Assembly: GCF_013372105.1 (NCBI RefSeq)
Contig: NZ_CP053825.1
Span: 1,488,001 to 1,552,000 of the forward strand
Origin: Campylobacter armoricus
GTDB taxonomy: Bacteria > Campylobacterota > Campylobacteria > Campylobacterales > Campylobacteraceae
DNA: 64,000 bases
Reading direction: 5' to 3'
The notes below the pieces were generated by a model. That model made no database searches, was not told the origin of the DNA, and saw only the letters and a list, made by a program, of their open reading frames with translations. How positions within the stretch are numbered: position 1 is the stretch's first letter; every line of letters starts with the position of its first letter. A program made the position numbers and the translations under genes. Below are positions 50,154-58,653 of the stretch, piece by piece.

Positions 50154-51224
50154 ATGTCAAATATCAACACACAAAATTTACAAAGTCTTTTGACTACAAA
50201 CACAAGAGACGCTCAAAGTCCTTTAGCAGCTAGTGCAAGAAATTCTCAAAATCCTTCCACTGCTAATACAAGAGATATTAAAAATACAAAAGATGATTCT
50301 CATATTGAGCAAGGTAACGATGGATTAGTTACAAATCCTAAAGCAGAACTTGATAAAGATGCTTTCTTGAAACTTCTTTTAATAGAACTTCAACATCAAG
50401 ATCCTACTGATCCTATGGATACAGAAAAAATGCTTACTCAAACAGCACAGCTTTCAGCACTTGAAATGCAAGATAATACCAATAAAACTATGACTCAACT
50501 TGTTAATGCAATGACAAAATTACAAAATTCTATTGCAGCAAGTACTGGAATGAGTGCATTAGCAGCAGTTGGAAAACTTGCAACCGTAAAAGATAACTAT
50601 CTCATAGTAGCAGATGATGATATACAATTCCAAATCAATATGTACCTACCAAAAGAGCCTCAAAAAGGAAAGAAAACAGATATAGATACAGAGGGATTTG
50701 AATTAAAGAAAAATGGTGAAGATAAGCTAGATATTACAGGTAAAGTGGATAAAGAAGTAGCAAAACCTGGAGATACTATACACATTAAATTAAAAGATGA
50801 TAAAGGCCAAGAAGAAACAGTTCAAGCAGTGGTTGGAGAAGATCAAAGCTTTAAGATTATAGGACATACTCCAAGTGTTGATATAAAAACAGCTAAAATC
50901 GATTCAGCTTATAAATCAGATAGCGAGCCTGTAACATTTACAATTTATAACGAAGCTGGTGATCCTGTAAGAACAATGAGTGTTAAAGATATGAGTGCTG
51001 GCATGAAGCAAATTGTTTGGGATAGAACAGATGATAGTGGCAACCCGGTTCCATCTGGAAAATACTATGTAAGAGCAAGTTATATAGGTGAAGATGGAAC
51101 AACAGTAAATTCAACCTATGGAGCTTATCCTATTACTGGGGTTAAATTTGAAGATGGCGAAGCCTTGGTTGGCATGGGTGGTAGCTGGGTTAAATGGGAA
51201 GATATTAAAGAAATTACAGGATAA
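50154..51224 (+). CDS. flgD: Flagellar hook cap/assembly protein FlgD
   Basis: 356 aa, longer than enteric FlgD (about 230). The FlgD N-domain is at about residues 66-130 (DAFLKLLLIELQHQDPTDPM, QTAQLSALEMQDN). A FlgD Ig-like part is at about 258-320 (EPVTFTIYNEAGDPVRTM, DDSGNPVPSGKYYVRA). Between them (181-257) is an inserted module resembling one in FlgE. The N-terminal 45 residues have a degenerate repeat (NTRDAQSP, SARNSQNP, NTRDIKNT). Needed for hook polymerisation. Confidence 0.94.
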   Translation: MSNINTQNLQSLLTTNTRDAQSPLAASARNSQNPSTANTRDIKNTKDDSHIEQGNDGLVTNPKAELDKDAFLKLLLIELQHQDPTDPMDTEKMLTQTAQLSALEMQDNTNKTMTQLVNAMTKLQNSIAASTGMSALAAVGKLATVKDNYLIVADDDIQFQINMYLPKEPQKGKKTDIDTEGFELKKNGEDKLDITGKVDKEVAKPGDTIHIKLKDDKGQEETVQAVVGEDQSFKIIGHTPSVDIKTAKIDSAYKSDSEPVTFTIYNEAGDPVRTMSVKDMSAGMKQIVWDRTDDSGNPVPSGKYYVRASYIGEDGTTVNSTYGAYPITGVKFEDGEALVGMGGSWVKWEDIKEITG

Positions 51225-51227
51225 AAT

Positions 51228-52853
51228 ATGTTTACAGCATTTTATAATGGAGTAAATGGAGTAAAATCTCAAAGTTATAGTATCGATAATACCGCTCATA
51301 ATATCAGCAATGTTAATACGGTTGGGTTTAAATACTCCGATGTAGCTTTTAAAGATGTATTTTATAGCACAATAACAACACAATCGTATAATAAAGGTCA
51401 AAGTGGCTATGGAAGTGTAGCGAGTTCTATAAATGATATTTTTGAACAAGGACCTATAGTATCTACAGATAATGAATTTGATGTAGCAATTACTGGTAAA
51501 GGTTTTTTTGGTGTAAGTAATGGAAATGGCGTTTATTATACTAGAAATGGGGCATTTAAGCCTGATGCAAATGGCTTTTTAGTAGATTCAAATGGTAATT
51601 ATGTGCTTGGCACAATGAACCCATCTTTAAAAGAAATTCAGCTAAGCGATAGGGTTTCTAATATGTTTGGTCAAGTTATGGGGCAAAAAGTTACCACAGC
51701 TTGGAGTGGAACACCTGGAGAGAATTTTCAAATAGGTGGAGTTAATACTCAAGGACCTATTTCTGTACCTAAAAATCTTTATTTGCCACCTCAGCCAACA
51801 CAAAATATCACTTGGAGTGGAAATTTAGACACAAGCACCAAAACAGAAGCGGTAAATGTAGATGTAGATGTTTCTAAATTTGAATTTATTAAAAATGAAG
51901 ATGATAGTGTAAAAATTTCAGGTAGTGTAAAAGATGAGCAAATTTATGGTTTAAAGCCTGGTGATACCATATATTTTAAAATTACAGATGAAAAAGGTGC
52001 TAGTCAAACATTACAAGCTACTTTAGATGAAAATTTATCTTTTAGCATAGATAATCAAAAATTAGATAAAGTAGATTTAGAAACAGCCAAATTAGAATCA
52101 TCTCATTTAAGCGTAGAAAAAGAAGTAGCTGATAGCTCAGAACTTTCTGCAAAATTAATAAATCCTGATGGTTCCATTAGTTGGGTTAGAGTTAAATTAG
52201 ATAGAGTTTTACCTCAAAATGGAACAAATTTAGAATACAAAGCAGTCGCTCAAGTATATGATAATGATGGTAATAAAATAGGTGGAACAACCGAAGGTTT
52301 AATCACATTTAACGAAGCTGGAGCTTTGATCTCAAATACCCTAAATTCAGTAGATAATAACGGAACTCAAGTAAAAATAAATCTTGGTTCTTATTATGAT
52401 CCAAATATACCAAATTCAGGTTATGATGGTCTTCATGCTCTAAAAAATAAACAACCTTCGGTGCATACACAAACAGATGGCAAAGGTGAGGGGTTTTTAA
52501 ATAATTATTCTATCAATACAGATGGAACTATAATAGCCACCTTTACAAATGGGGATCAAATAGCTATGGCAAAAATTGCTTTATTTAACTTTATGAATGA
52601 GCAAGGATTAGAAAAATTAGGGGAAAATCTCTATGGTCAAACTGGCAATAGTGGCAATCCAACATTTTTATTAAATGATAATGGAACATTTAGCACTGCT
52701 AAATTTGAAGGTAGTAAATTAGAACAATCTAATGTAGATTTATCTGTAGAATTTGTAAATTTAATTACTTTACAAAAAGCTTATGACTCAAGTAGTAAAA
52801 GCATTACAACAGCTGATCAAATGATACAAAAAGCAATCAATATGAAACGCTAA
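51228..52853 (+). CDS. flgE: Flagellar hook protein FlgE
   Basis: 541 aa. The N-terminal rod/hook motif MFTAFYNGVNGVKSQSYSID and ISNVNTVGFKYSDVAF, the central hook domains (FDVAITGKGFFGVSNGNGVY), and the C-terminal coiled coil LITLQKAYDSSSKSITTADQ are all present. Residues 217-298 hold a module similar to that inserted in FlgD. Corresponds to Cj0043. Stop codon lies inside a terminator hairpin. Confidence 0.94.
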   Translation: MFTAFYNGVNGVKSQSYSIDNTAHNISNVNTVGFKYSDVAFKDVFYSTITTQSYNKGQSGYGSVASSINDIFEQGPIVSTDNEFDVAITGKGFFGVSNGNGVYYTRNGAFKPDANGFLVDSNGNYVLGTMNPSLKEIQLSDRVSNMFGQVMGQKVTTAWSGTPGENFQIGGVNTQGPISVPKNLYLPPQPTQNITWSGNLDTSTKTEAVNVDVDVSKFEFIKNEDDSVKISGSVKDEQIYGLKPGDTIYFKITDEKGASQTLQATLDENLSFSIDNQKLDKVDLETAKLESSHLSVEKEVADSSELSAKLINPDGSISWVRVKLDRVLPQNGTNLEYKAVAQVYDNDGNKIGGTTEGLITFNEAGALISNTLNSVDNNGTQVKINLGSYYDPNIPNSGYDGLHALKNKQPSVHTQTDGKGEGFLNNYSINTDGTIIATFTNGDQIAMAKIALFNFMNEQGLEKLGENLYGQTGNSGNPTFLLNDNGTFSTAKFEGSKLEQSNVDLSVEFVNLITLQKAYDSSSKSITTADQMIQKAINMKR

Positions 52854-52868
52854 TTATTAGCGTTTTCT
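52845..52868. terminator. Bidirectional terminator overlapping two stop codons
   Basis: AAACGCTAA / TTAGCGTTT (9-bp perfect arms, TTA loop) followed by TCT. The flgE stop (52851-52853) and the stop of the convergent gene (52850-52852) both lie within the hairpin. Confidence 0.8.
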
Positions 52869-53314
52869 ACTTGATTGGGTATTTTTTGATCTTGCTCTAA
52901 AATGTATTTTATTTCTTGTTCGAAAAATTCATATACCCTAAGCTGTATTAAAGATTCTTCCTCGTTTTTATCTATCAAACGCTCAAGTCTATTAAAGTTA
53001 ATTTTCTTTGCATACCTTGGATTTTTTTTCAAAAGCAAGGCAATGTTTTTAAGTAAAGAATCTAGGCTAAGTTCATTTTTTAAAACTCTATCTACATATT
53101 CTTTAGAAGTTTGCACTAAAATAGCTTGTCTGCTTTTATCATTAGGGTAAACCTCGCTTGCAATATCAGATAAAACTTGCCAAATTTCAGCTTTTATATT
53201 TTTATTTGCCACAATAATAGCAGCAAAAGATTTTGCTCTAAATTCTAAAGACAAATGACTAGGTACAAAAAACTCTCTAAATTTAGATAAAAAATTTGCA
53301 AATATACTTAACAT
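52850..53314 (-). CDS. Conserved hypothetical protein (Cj0044c-like)
   Basis: 154 aa, soluble and helical, no recognised motif. Distinct segments are FRAKSFAAIIVANKNIKAE (about residues 25-43) and LLKKNPRYAKKINFNRLERL near 93. Placed between flgE and the SRP RNA gene as in C. jejuni. It overlaps the end of flgE by 4 bp in convergent orientation. Function unknown. Confidence 0.7.
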   Translation of the reverse strand: MLSIFANFLSKFREFFVPSHLSLEFRAKSFAAIIVANKNIKAEIWQVLSDIASEVYPNDKSRQAILVQTSKEYVDRVLKNELSLDSLLKNIALLLKKNPRYAKKINFNRLERLIDKNEEESLIQLRVYEFFEQEIKYILEQDQKIPNQVENANN

Positions 53315-53362
53315 ACTTCACCTCAATGTTTTTTAAGATATTTTAAGGTATTATTTTGACTG

Positions 53363-53466
53363 CCTTCTCTTAGACCTGTGCAATGCTATTTTTAAGCACC
53401 GCTTCAGGGTGGGAACACAGCAGAGCACTTAGACTTAGTGTGTGCCGCAGTTATCTGGGAGAGGGT
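53363..53466 (+). ncRNA. ffs: Signal recognition particle RNA (4.5S RNA)
   Basis: About 104 nt. The helix 8 core is intact: TTCAGG-GTG-GGAA-CAC-AGCAG (53404-53423), giving a GGAA tetraloop and the symmetric loop bound by Ffh. Outer stem CCTTCTCTT pairs with GGGAGAGGG. The side GTGTGCCG...TCTGGGAG matches the 3' arm of E. coli 4.5S RNA. The U-run of its terminator (TTTTA) runs into the stop codon of the convergent HD gene. Exact ends are estimates. Confidence 0.9.
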
Positions 53467-53467
53467 T

Positions 53468-54691
53468 TTAAAGTTTAAAATATCCTTTAATATCCTCACA
53501 AATTCTAAAGAAATTTACCCCATTAATAGTCGGGTTTGTTTTAAAATACTCATACATTCCAGTAAAACCACTTTCTAATTCTTTAGACTTTACTCCATAA
53601 CTAATTGACAAAGCTGCCTCTATAAAAGCTGCTAACTTATCACAATATTTCAAAGCTTTTCCATCTATAGCCTTAAAACGATCCTCATTAACCGCATCTA
53701 AACTACCACTATAAACACTTGGCTTGTTATTAAAAATACGATTTTCAAATTCATTTTTTACAAAGGCACTTTCTTCATTCTGTCCTTCTCTAATACCAAG
53801 TATATAGCTAAATTCTTCTCTAAAAGATAGCGGTATAAAAGGTAAAATTCTCTCATTAATAAGCTTCATTTCATATTCATTGATGATTTCATTTAAACCA
53901 TCTATGCCATATTTTACCGGAGAGATGATATCTCTAGTTAAACTTTCAGGTAAATCATGAAACAAAGCGCAATAAAAATTGCTTTCTATTCTACCATCGC
54001 ATGCTTTTACTTCTAAAGAATAAAAATAAGACAAAATAGCCACCACAAGCATATGTCCTAAAACCGCGGTTTCAGGAATTCTTGGAGTTTGTGCCCATCT
54101 TTTTTGAAAACGCAAGCGTCCGCTTAGATCGATTATTTTAGAAATTTTTTGATTAAGAGCTATTTTTCTTGCTCCGATTAATTCATAATAATCTTCTAAT
54201 TCTTCTTCAACTTTAGCCTTAATCTCATCAATATCACTTAAAAATGAGCTAGTTTGATAAACTATATTAAACTCCCATCTTGTAGCAAAATACGAAGCAG
54301 CTTTTAAAATAAGCCTTTCTTTTGCATAATCTTTACCTTGTAAAAAAAGCTCATAGCGTTTTAAAAACGCACCATTTTCTATATCTTGAATCATCGGTGC
54401 GATTTTACTTAACACCCAAGCACTTACTTGCTCATTTTTTGCACGCGTTATCTCATGATACACATCAGGGCGTATATCAGTCACTACTACCCTACTTAAA
54501 AACTCAAAAATCCCAGCTTCTATGATAAAGCGCATATTGACATCTTTTTCCATTTTAGCAATGAAATAAGCAATGATAAATTTATGCGCTTGTTTATCAA
54601 GCTCGACTAAATTTGTCATTCTGGGATAATCATTCCATCTTGATATAGAAGCAGCTTTAAAAATATGCTCTATTAATTCTACACTAATCAT
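53468..54691 (-). CDS. HD-domain phosphohydrolase (YfbR-like)
   Basis: 407 aa, two related helical halves. The C-terminal half has a metal-binding HD motif: GHMLVVAILSYF (first His) and FYCALFHDLPESLTRDI (His-Asp plus Glu, about residues 240-256), typical of YfbR-type nucleotide phosphohydrolases. The N-terminal half (LDKQAHKFIIAYFIAK) may be a second, partly degenerate HD-like domain. Substrate unknown. Its stop codon touches the end of ffs. Confidence 0.78.
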   Translation of the reverse strand: MISVELIEHIFKAASISRWNDYPRMTNLVELDKQAHKFIIAYFIAKMEKDVNMRFIIEAGIFEFLSRVVVTDIRPDVYHEITRAKNEQVSAWVLSKIAPMIQDIENGAFLKRYELFLQGKDYAKERLILKAASYFATRWEFNIVYQTSSFLSDIDEIKAKVEEELEDYYELIGARKIALNQKISKIIDLSGRLRFQKRWAQTPRIPETAVLGHMLVVAILSYFYSLEVKACDGRIESNFYCALFHDLPESLTRDIISPVKYGIDGLNEIINEYEMKLINERILPFIPLSFREEFSYILGIREGQNEESAFVKNEFENRIFNNKPSVYSGSLDAVNEDRFKAIDGKALKYCDKLAAFIEAALSISYGVKSKELESGFTGMYEYFKTNPTINGVNFFRICEDIKGYFKL

Positions 54692-54895
54692 TTATTTCCT
54701 TTTTTTGCTGTGATTTTACTTTATTTTATAATCTTTAGCAAATTTTGTATTTTAAAAATAAAATATAAATATCAATATTTTTATGAAAATAATTATGTCA
54801 AAGAAATCTACAAATAGCATTGATTATAATCTAACAAAAAACTTGTAAAGCTAAAAAATAAAGCAGTCTTAAAAAATTAAGAATATGCTGTAAAT
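54692..54895. other. AT-rich intergenic region, no gene
   Basis: 204 bp between the HD gene and the SLOG gene, both on the minus strand. Very AT-rich. I see only a 21-codon open frame (54784-54849, plus) without RBS or known match. It should contain the HD gene promoter and the 3' end of the SLOG transcript. This is the left border of the accessory cassette. Confidence 0.5.
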
Positions 54896-55696
54896 TTAAC
54901 AACTAAATAACGATGGTTCTTTATAGTTGACATCAAAAACCTTGCGAGCTAAATCAATAAATTCACCTGTATATCTATAAGACGATGGTTTTCCTTTATA
55001 TAAATTTTCTATTCCATATCTCTTTTCTACCGGACAATAAACAACCTTCTTATCTTTTTCAAGAACCTCTAAAAGCTTAGCTTTCACTAAATTTTTTTTG
55101 AAATCATCAAATTTGATTTTGTGTTGCGCATTTTCTTCTTTTAGAATGTCAAAAACTTCCTTTAATGAATATCCATTGTTTTTTTCAAATATTTCATCAA
55201 TTTTATTTTTTAGCATAGTTAGTGTATAGCTGTTATTGTTTATCGCTCCATTGTTATAATACACATATTCTTTCTCATCACATTCTATTTTTATAAATGT
55301 TTTTTTAGAATCAATTGCTTTTTTGATATTTGTATAACTACCTTTACTTTTTCCATCCCATATACAATAAAAGAAATCACAATCTTGAACCATCTTCTCA
55401 TCTTTAAATGTTTGCTTTTCTCTTTCTTTATTATTTTTATCTTCAAGTTTTTCATCAAAGTTACATTTCTTAGATTGAAATTTGTCACAAATTTTGTTTC
55501 TTGGAAAATCATTAATGTGATATACAACAACATTGTTATACTCATTGTCGTTGTAAAATTTTTGGATGTTTAAATCTACACCAAGAGCATCTCCAACTAA
55601 AACAGTATAATTCTTTTGCATGATATTTTTTAAATTCTTAATCGAACTATCGCTTAACTTTTTAATTGAAATAGATCCGCATATAAAAATTTTCAT
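54896..55696 (-). CDS. SLOG/YspA-type (DprA-like Rossmann) nucleotide-binding protein with C-terminal winged-helix-like region
   Basis: 266 aa. The N-terminal SLOG fold has MKIFICGSIS (first strand and turn), VLVGDALGVDLNIQKF (about residues 32-47; the family's G-[DG]-A-x-G-x-D loop) and DFFYCIWDGKSKGSYTNIKK (about 107-126), matching YspA-like sugar-nucleotide/NAD-derivative binders. Residues about 160-260 are helical and winged-helix-like (YSLKEVFDILKEE, DFKKNLVKAKLLEVLE). Start ATG overlaps the PRTase stop by 4 bp, so the two are translationally coupled. SLOG-PRTase pairs (DprA/ComF-like, ShosTA) act in competence or phage-defence/toxin-antitoxin settings. Assignment of this pair to such a system is inference. 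Confidence 0.7.
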   Translation of the reverse strand: MKIFICGSISIKKLSDSSIKNLKNIMQKNYTVLVGDALGVDLNIQKFYNDNEYNNVVVYHINDFPRNKICDKFQSKKCNFDEKLEDKNNKEREKQTFKDEKMVQDCDFFYCIWDGKSKGSYTNIKKAIDSKKTFIKIECDEKEYVYYNNGAINNNSYTLTMLKNKIDEIFEKNNGYSLKEVFDILKEENAQHKIKFDDFKKNLVKAKLLEVLEKDKKVVYCPVEKRYGIENLYKGKPSSYRYTGEFIDLARKVFDVNYKEPSLFSC

Positions 55697-56283
55697 TTAT
55701 TTTTCCTTGTTTTTGTTAGTGTGACAACATAAACATTATCAACTTTTCCATGTTTATAAAGTGTATTTGTAATTTCATTTAATGTTGCTCCACTTCTATA
55801 TAAATCATCAAAAAGTAATACTTTTTTATTTTTATATCTTAAATCAACTTTAAAAATATTTTCCAATTCTTTTTTTCTATCTTCCAAGCTAGCTATAGAT
55901 TTTAATTCTTTCACATGTCTTGTTTTATTAATATAATTAAAATCAGCTGGAATATTTGTCAATTTAGATATCATGTATGTTATATAATACAAAGGTTGGA
56001 ATTCTCTTTCCTTTGAATATGGAACTGGAATAATAACATTTAAATAAGGAAAAACTAAAAGTTTTTTTATGAAATTTGTTGCTATTTGCGCTAATTGTAA
56101 ACCCATGTTTTTCTTTTGTTCTATTGAGAAATTACCATATTTGATATCATGAAGAATTTCTCCTATTTGTGTATATTGGTTGATAAAATTTCCAAACTGA
56201 TCTTTAGTGCTAGATATTGTATGCAAATCTAAAGCTACACCGTACTTCCACTCTCCTGCAAGTTTTTCCATATTTAATTCCAT
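55693..56283 (-). CDS. ComF-like phosphoribosyltransferase
   Basis: 196 aa (184 to 196 depending on the start; ATG 56271 is an alternative and neither has a strong RBS). The type I PRTase loop VLLFDDLYRSGATLNE (about residues 155-170) has the acidic pair and the P-loop, with Arg-Ser where pyrimidine/purine enzymes have Thr-Thr. IIPVPYSKEREFQPLYYI (about 84-101) and KELKSIASLEDRKKELENIF match ComF-like proteins. N-terminus WKYGVALDLHT is characteristic of conflict-type PRTases. No zinc ribbon, unlike true ComF. Upstream gene of the two-gene cassette. Confidence 0.75.
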   Translation of the reverse strand: MELNMEKLAGEWKYGVALDLHTISSTKDQFGNFINQYTQIGEILHDIKYGNFSIEQKKNMGLQLAQIATNFIKKLLVFPYLNVIIPVPYSKEREFQPLYYITYMISKLTNIPADFNYINKTRHVKELKSIASLEDRKKELENIFKVDLRYKNKKVLLFDDLYRSGATLNEITNTLYKHGKVDNVYVVTLTKTRKNK

Positions 56284-56591
56284 TTAAGCTAGACTAAATA
56301 CTTATTTTATCACATTAACTAGCATTTGCAGAAAATAAATTTATTTAATATAAAAATTTATATATTTTTTGTTAAATAATTTATAATAATAAACACTAAT
56401 AAATATTTTTAAAAACAACACTTTATTTACAAAATTCACGACAATAATATTTTAAAATACCAATTTAAAAAATTGCGTTTTAATTTAAATTTTTATTTTC
56501 TCTGCATAGTTTATCTCATTTTTACAGATACTTTAAAAGTTTAAATTGTAAAATAAAATATATCTAAAACGCGATAAAAAAAGGAAATAAA
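56284..56591. other. 308-bp AT-rich divergent promoter region
   Basis: Between the divergent PRTase and WG-repeat genes. Extremely AT-rich, no reading frame or RNA fold that I can support. TATAAT at 56382-56387 (plus) and several AT boxes could serve as -10 elements, but in such sequence chance matches are common. AAGGAA at 56581 is the WG gene's ribosome-binding site. Confidence 0.5.
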
Positions 56592-58052
56592 ATGATCACA
56601 ATTGCTATAAATTTCAATTTTATAAATATAAAAAATTTTAGCCAAGGATTAGCCGGCGTAAAGATAAATGACAAATGGGGATTTATAGATAAAAATGGGG
56701 AGTTTGTAATAGAACCTAAATTTGATGATTGTGAAAAATTTAGCCAAGGATTAGCCGGCGTAAAGATAAATGACAAATGGGGATTTATAGATAAAAATGG
56801 GGAGTTTGTAATAGAACCTAAATTTGATGATTGTGAAAAATTTAGCCAAGGATTAGCCGGCGTGGGATTAAATGGTAAAGCTGGATATATTGATAAAAAC
56901 GGGGAATTTGCAATAGAACCTAAATACAACAAAGTCATAAATTTTAGCGAGGGCTTGGCAGGTGTAATGCTGGATAACAAATGGGGTTTTATAGACAAAA
57001 ACGGAAATTTTATAATAAAACCTATATACAACAAAGTTGTAAGCTTCAATGAAGGATTAGCTGGAGTGGGATTAAATGGTAAAGCTGGATATATTGATAA
57101 AAACGGGGAATTTGCAATAGAACCTAAATTTGATGATTGTAGAACTTTTAATGAAGGATTAGGGTGTGTTTTGTTAAACAATAAAATAGGATTTGTGAAT
57201 AGAAACGGAAAATTTATATTGGAAACTATTTGCGATAATATTCTTAGTTTTAATGAAGGATCTGCTGGATTTAGAATATTTGGAAAATGGGGTTTTATAG
57301 ATAGAAGTGGAAAAGTTATAGTAGATATTAAATTTGATGATGCAAGAGAATTTAATAGTGGATTAGCTAAAGTCAAATTAAATAACAAATGGGGATTTAT
57401 AGATAGAAATGGGGAGTTTGTAATAGAACCCATATATGATAATATTGAAAATTTTCACGAAGGATTGGCAAAAGCAACATTAAATCAAAAACACTATTTA
57501 ATAAATAAAAGTGGAGAGATTATAATAGAGAATAATTTTGATAGACTTGGTGACTTTAAAGAAGGAGTTGCAAAATTTAAATTAAACCGAAAATATGGTT
57601 TTATAGATATAAGCGGAAAAATCATAACTAAACCTATATTTGATAGTGCTGTGGACTTTAATGAGGAATTTGCAAGAGTTAAAATAAACAATAAGCATGG
57701 TTATATAAATAAAACCGGAGAATTTGTAATAGAACCTAAATTTGATAACGGGGGATCATTTAGCGAAGGATTAGCTGGAGTAGAGATAAATGGCAAACAT
57801 GGTTATATAGATAAAACCGGAGAATTTGTAATAGAACCTAAATTTGATGAATGGGGTTCATTTAGTGAAGGATTAGCTGGGGTAAAGATAAATGGCAAAT
57901 GGGGTTTTATAGATAGAAGCGGAGAATTTGTAATAGAACCTATATATGATAATGTTATGAACTTTAGCAAAGGTATTTCTAAGGTTAAATTAGACGAAGA
58001 TTCATTTTATATTAATAAAAAGGGAAATATTGTTGATCACTATTCTAACTAA
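56592..58052 (+). CDS. WG-repeat protein (14 units)
   Basis: 486 aa, built almost wholly of 13 full and one partial 34-aa WG beta-repeats with consensus F-x-E-G-L-A-x-V-K-I-N-x-K-W-G-F-I-D-K-x-G-E-F-V-I-E-P-x-[FY]-D. Units 1 and 2 are identical. No signal peptide or membrane anchor, so it is probably cytoplasmic. WG proteins are thought to be binding scaffolds; some occur near secreted or conflict proteins. The 3' end overlaps the convergent fic gene by 8 bp. The partner and ligand are unknown. Confidence 0.88.
   Translation: MITIAINFNFINIKNFSQGLAGVKINDKWGFIDKNGEFVIEPKFDDCEKFSQGLAGVKINDKWGFIDKNGEFVIEPKFDDCEKFSQGLAGVGLNGKAGYIDKNGEFAIEPKYNKVINFSEGLAGVMLDNKWGFIDKNGNFIIKPIYNKVVSFNEGLAGVGLNGKAGYIDKNGEFAIEPKFDDCRTFNEGLGCVLLNNKIGFVNRNGKFILETICDNILSFNEGSAGFRIFGKWGFIDRSGKVIVDIKFDDAREFNSGLAKVKLNNKWGFIDRNGEFVIEPIYDNIENFHEGLAKATLNQKHYLINKSGEIIIENNFDRLGDFKEGVAKFKLNRKYGFIDISGKIITKPIFDSAVDFNEEFARVKINNKHGYINKTGEFVIEPKFDNGGSFSEGLAGVEINGKHGYIDKTGEFVIEPKFDEWGSFSEGLAGVKINGKWGFIDRSGEFVIEPIYDNVMNFSKGISKVKLDEDSFYINKKGNIVDHYSN
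56638..56864 (+). repeat. Perfect 102-bp tandem direct repeats (2.2 copies)
   Basis: Copy starts (GCCAAGGATTAGCCGG) fall at 56641, 56743 and 56845, a constant 102-bp period. Copies 1 and 2 are identical; the third diverges after about 20 bp. In-frame gain or loss of a 34-aa WG unit by recombination or slippage is expected. A second exact repeat of about 60 bp lies at 56865-56925 and 57069-57129. Confidence 0.9.
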
Positions 58053-58653
58053 AAAGCTCTTTTGTTTTATAGAGTGTATATCCTTCATAATAATAGCTTG
58101 CGTCAATCCCTCTTGCAAAAATATTAAAACTATAAATATCATCACTCAAAACATTTTGAAGTAAAATTTTTATCTCTACATCTTTAATAGGACTTCTTTG
58201 CATTGCCATTATATAATCATCTTTATCTATCAAACTCCAATCAACCACCCTTTTCAACTCTTTTTTAAGTATTAAATCAAGCCAAATTCTCATGCTTCTG
58301 CCATTTCCTTCTCTAAAAGGATGAGCTACATTCATTTCTACATATTTTTCTACAATTTGTTCAAAGCAAGATTGCTCCATGAGTTCTATTTTTTTAATTG
58401 CCTCATGTAAATAAACAGCAGGAGCAAATCTAAAATTTCCTTTTGAAATATTTACCTCTCTTATTTTTCCTGCAAAATCATAAATATCTTCAAATAATTT
58501 TTGATGAATTATCCTTAAGCTTTCAAAACTTCCTGCTTTTAATGTATCTAAAAAACCACTTTCAAATAAAGCTTTCGCTTTTAGTTTGCTTATTCTTTCT
58601 TCTTTGGCCAATTCTAGTTGATTTTTTATACCAAGTTTATTTGTAAGTATCAT
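58045..58653 (-). CDS. Fic protein, class III (self-inhibited)
   Basis: 202 aa. The full catalytic motif HPFREGNGRSMR starts at His111 (consensus H-x-F-x-[DE]-G-N-G-R-x-x-R). Residues 186-191 read SYYYEG, matching the inhibitory [ST]-x-x-x-E-[GN] motif, placed C-terminally as in class III Fic proteins such as NmFic (Ser182/Glu186). An AMP-transferase activity controlled by the C-terminal helix is predicted; targets are unknown (DNA gyrase/topoisomerase IV for some relatives). No separate FicA-like antitoxin is visible in the 62 bp upstream, which fits the self-inhibited class. Confidence 0.88.
   Translation of the reverse strand: MILTNKLGIKNQLELAKEERISKLKAKALFESGFLDTLKAGSFESLRIIHQKLFEDIYDFAGKIREVNISKGNFRFAPAVYLHEAIKKIELMEQSCFEQIVEKYVEMNVAHPFREGNGRSMRIWLDLILKKELKRVVDWSLIDKDDYIMAMQRSPIKDVEIKILLQNVLSDDIYSFNIFARGIDASYYYEGYTLYKTKELFS

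Noticed and set aside
54784-54849. 21-codon plus-strand frame left of the SLOG gene
   Set aside because: No RBS, very short, AT-rich chance frame.
56564-57433. 289-aa minus-strand open frame opposite the WG-repeat gene
   Set aside because: Its protein is a repeating NSPFLSINPHL pattern that is simply the antisense of the WG repeats; no RBS.
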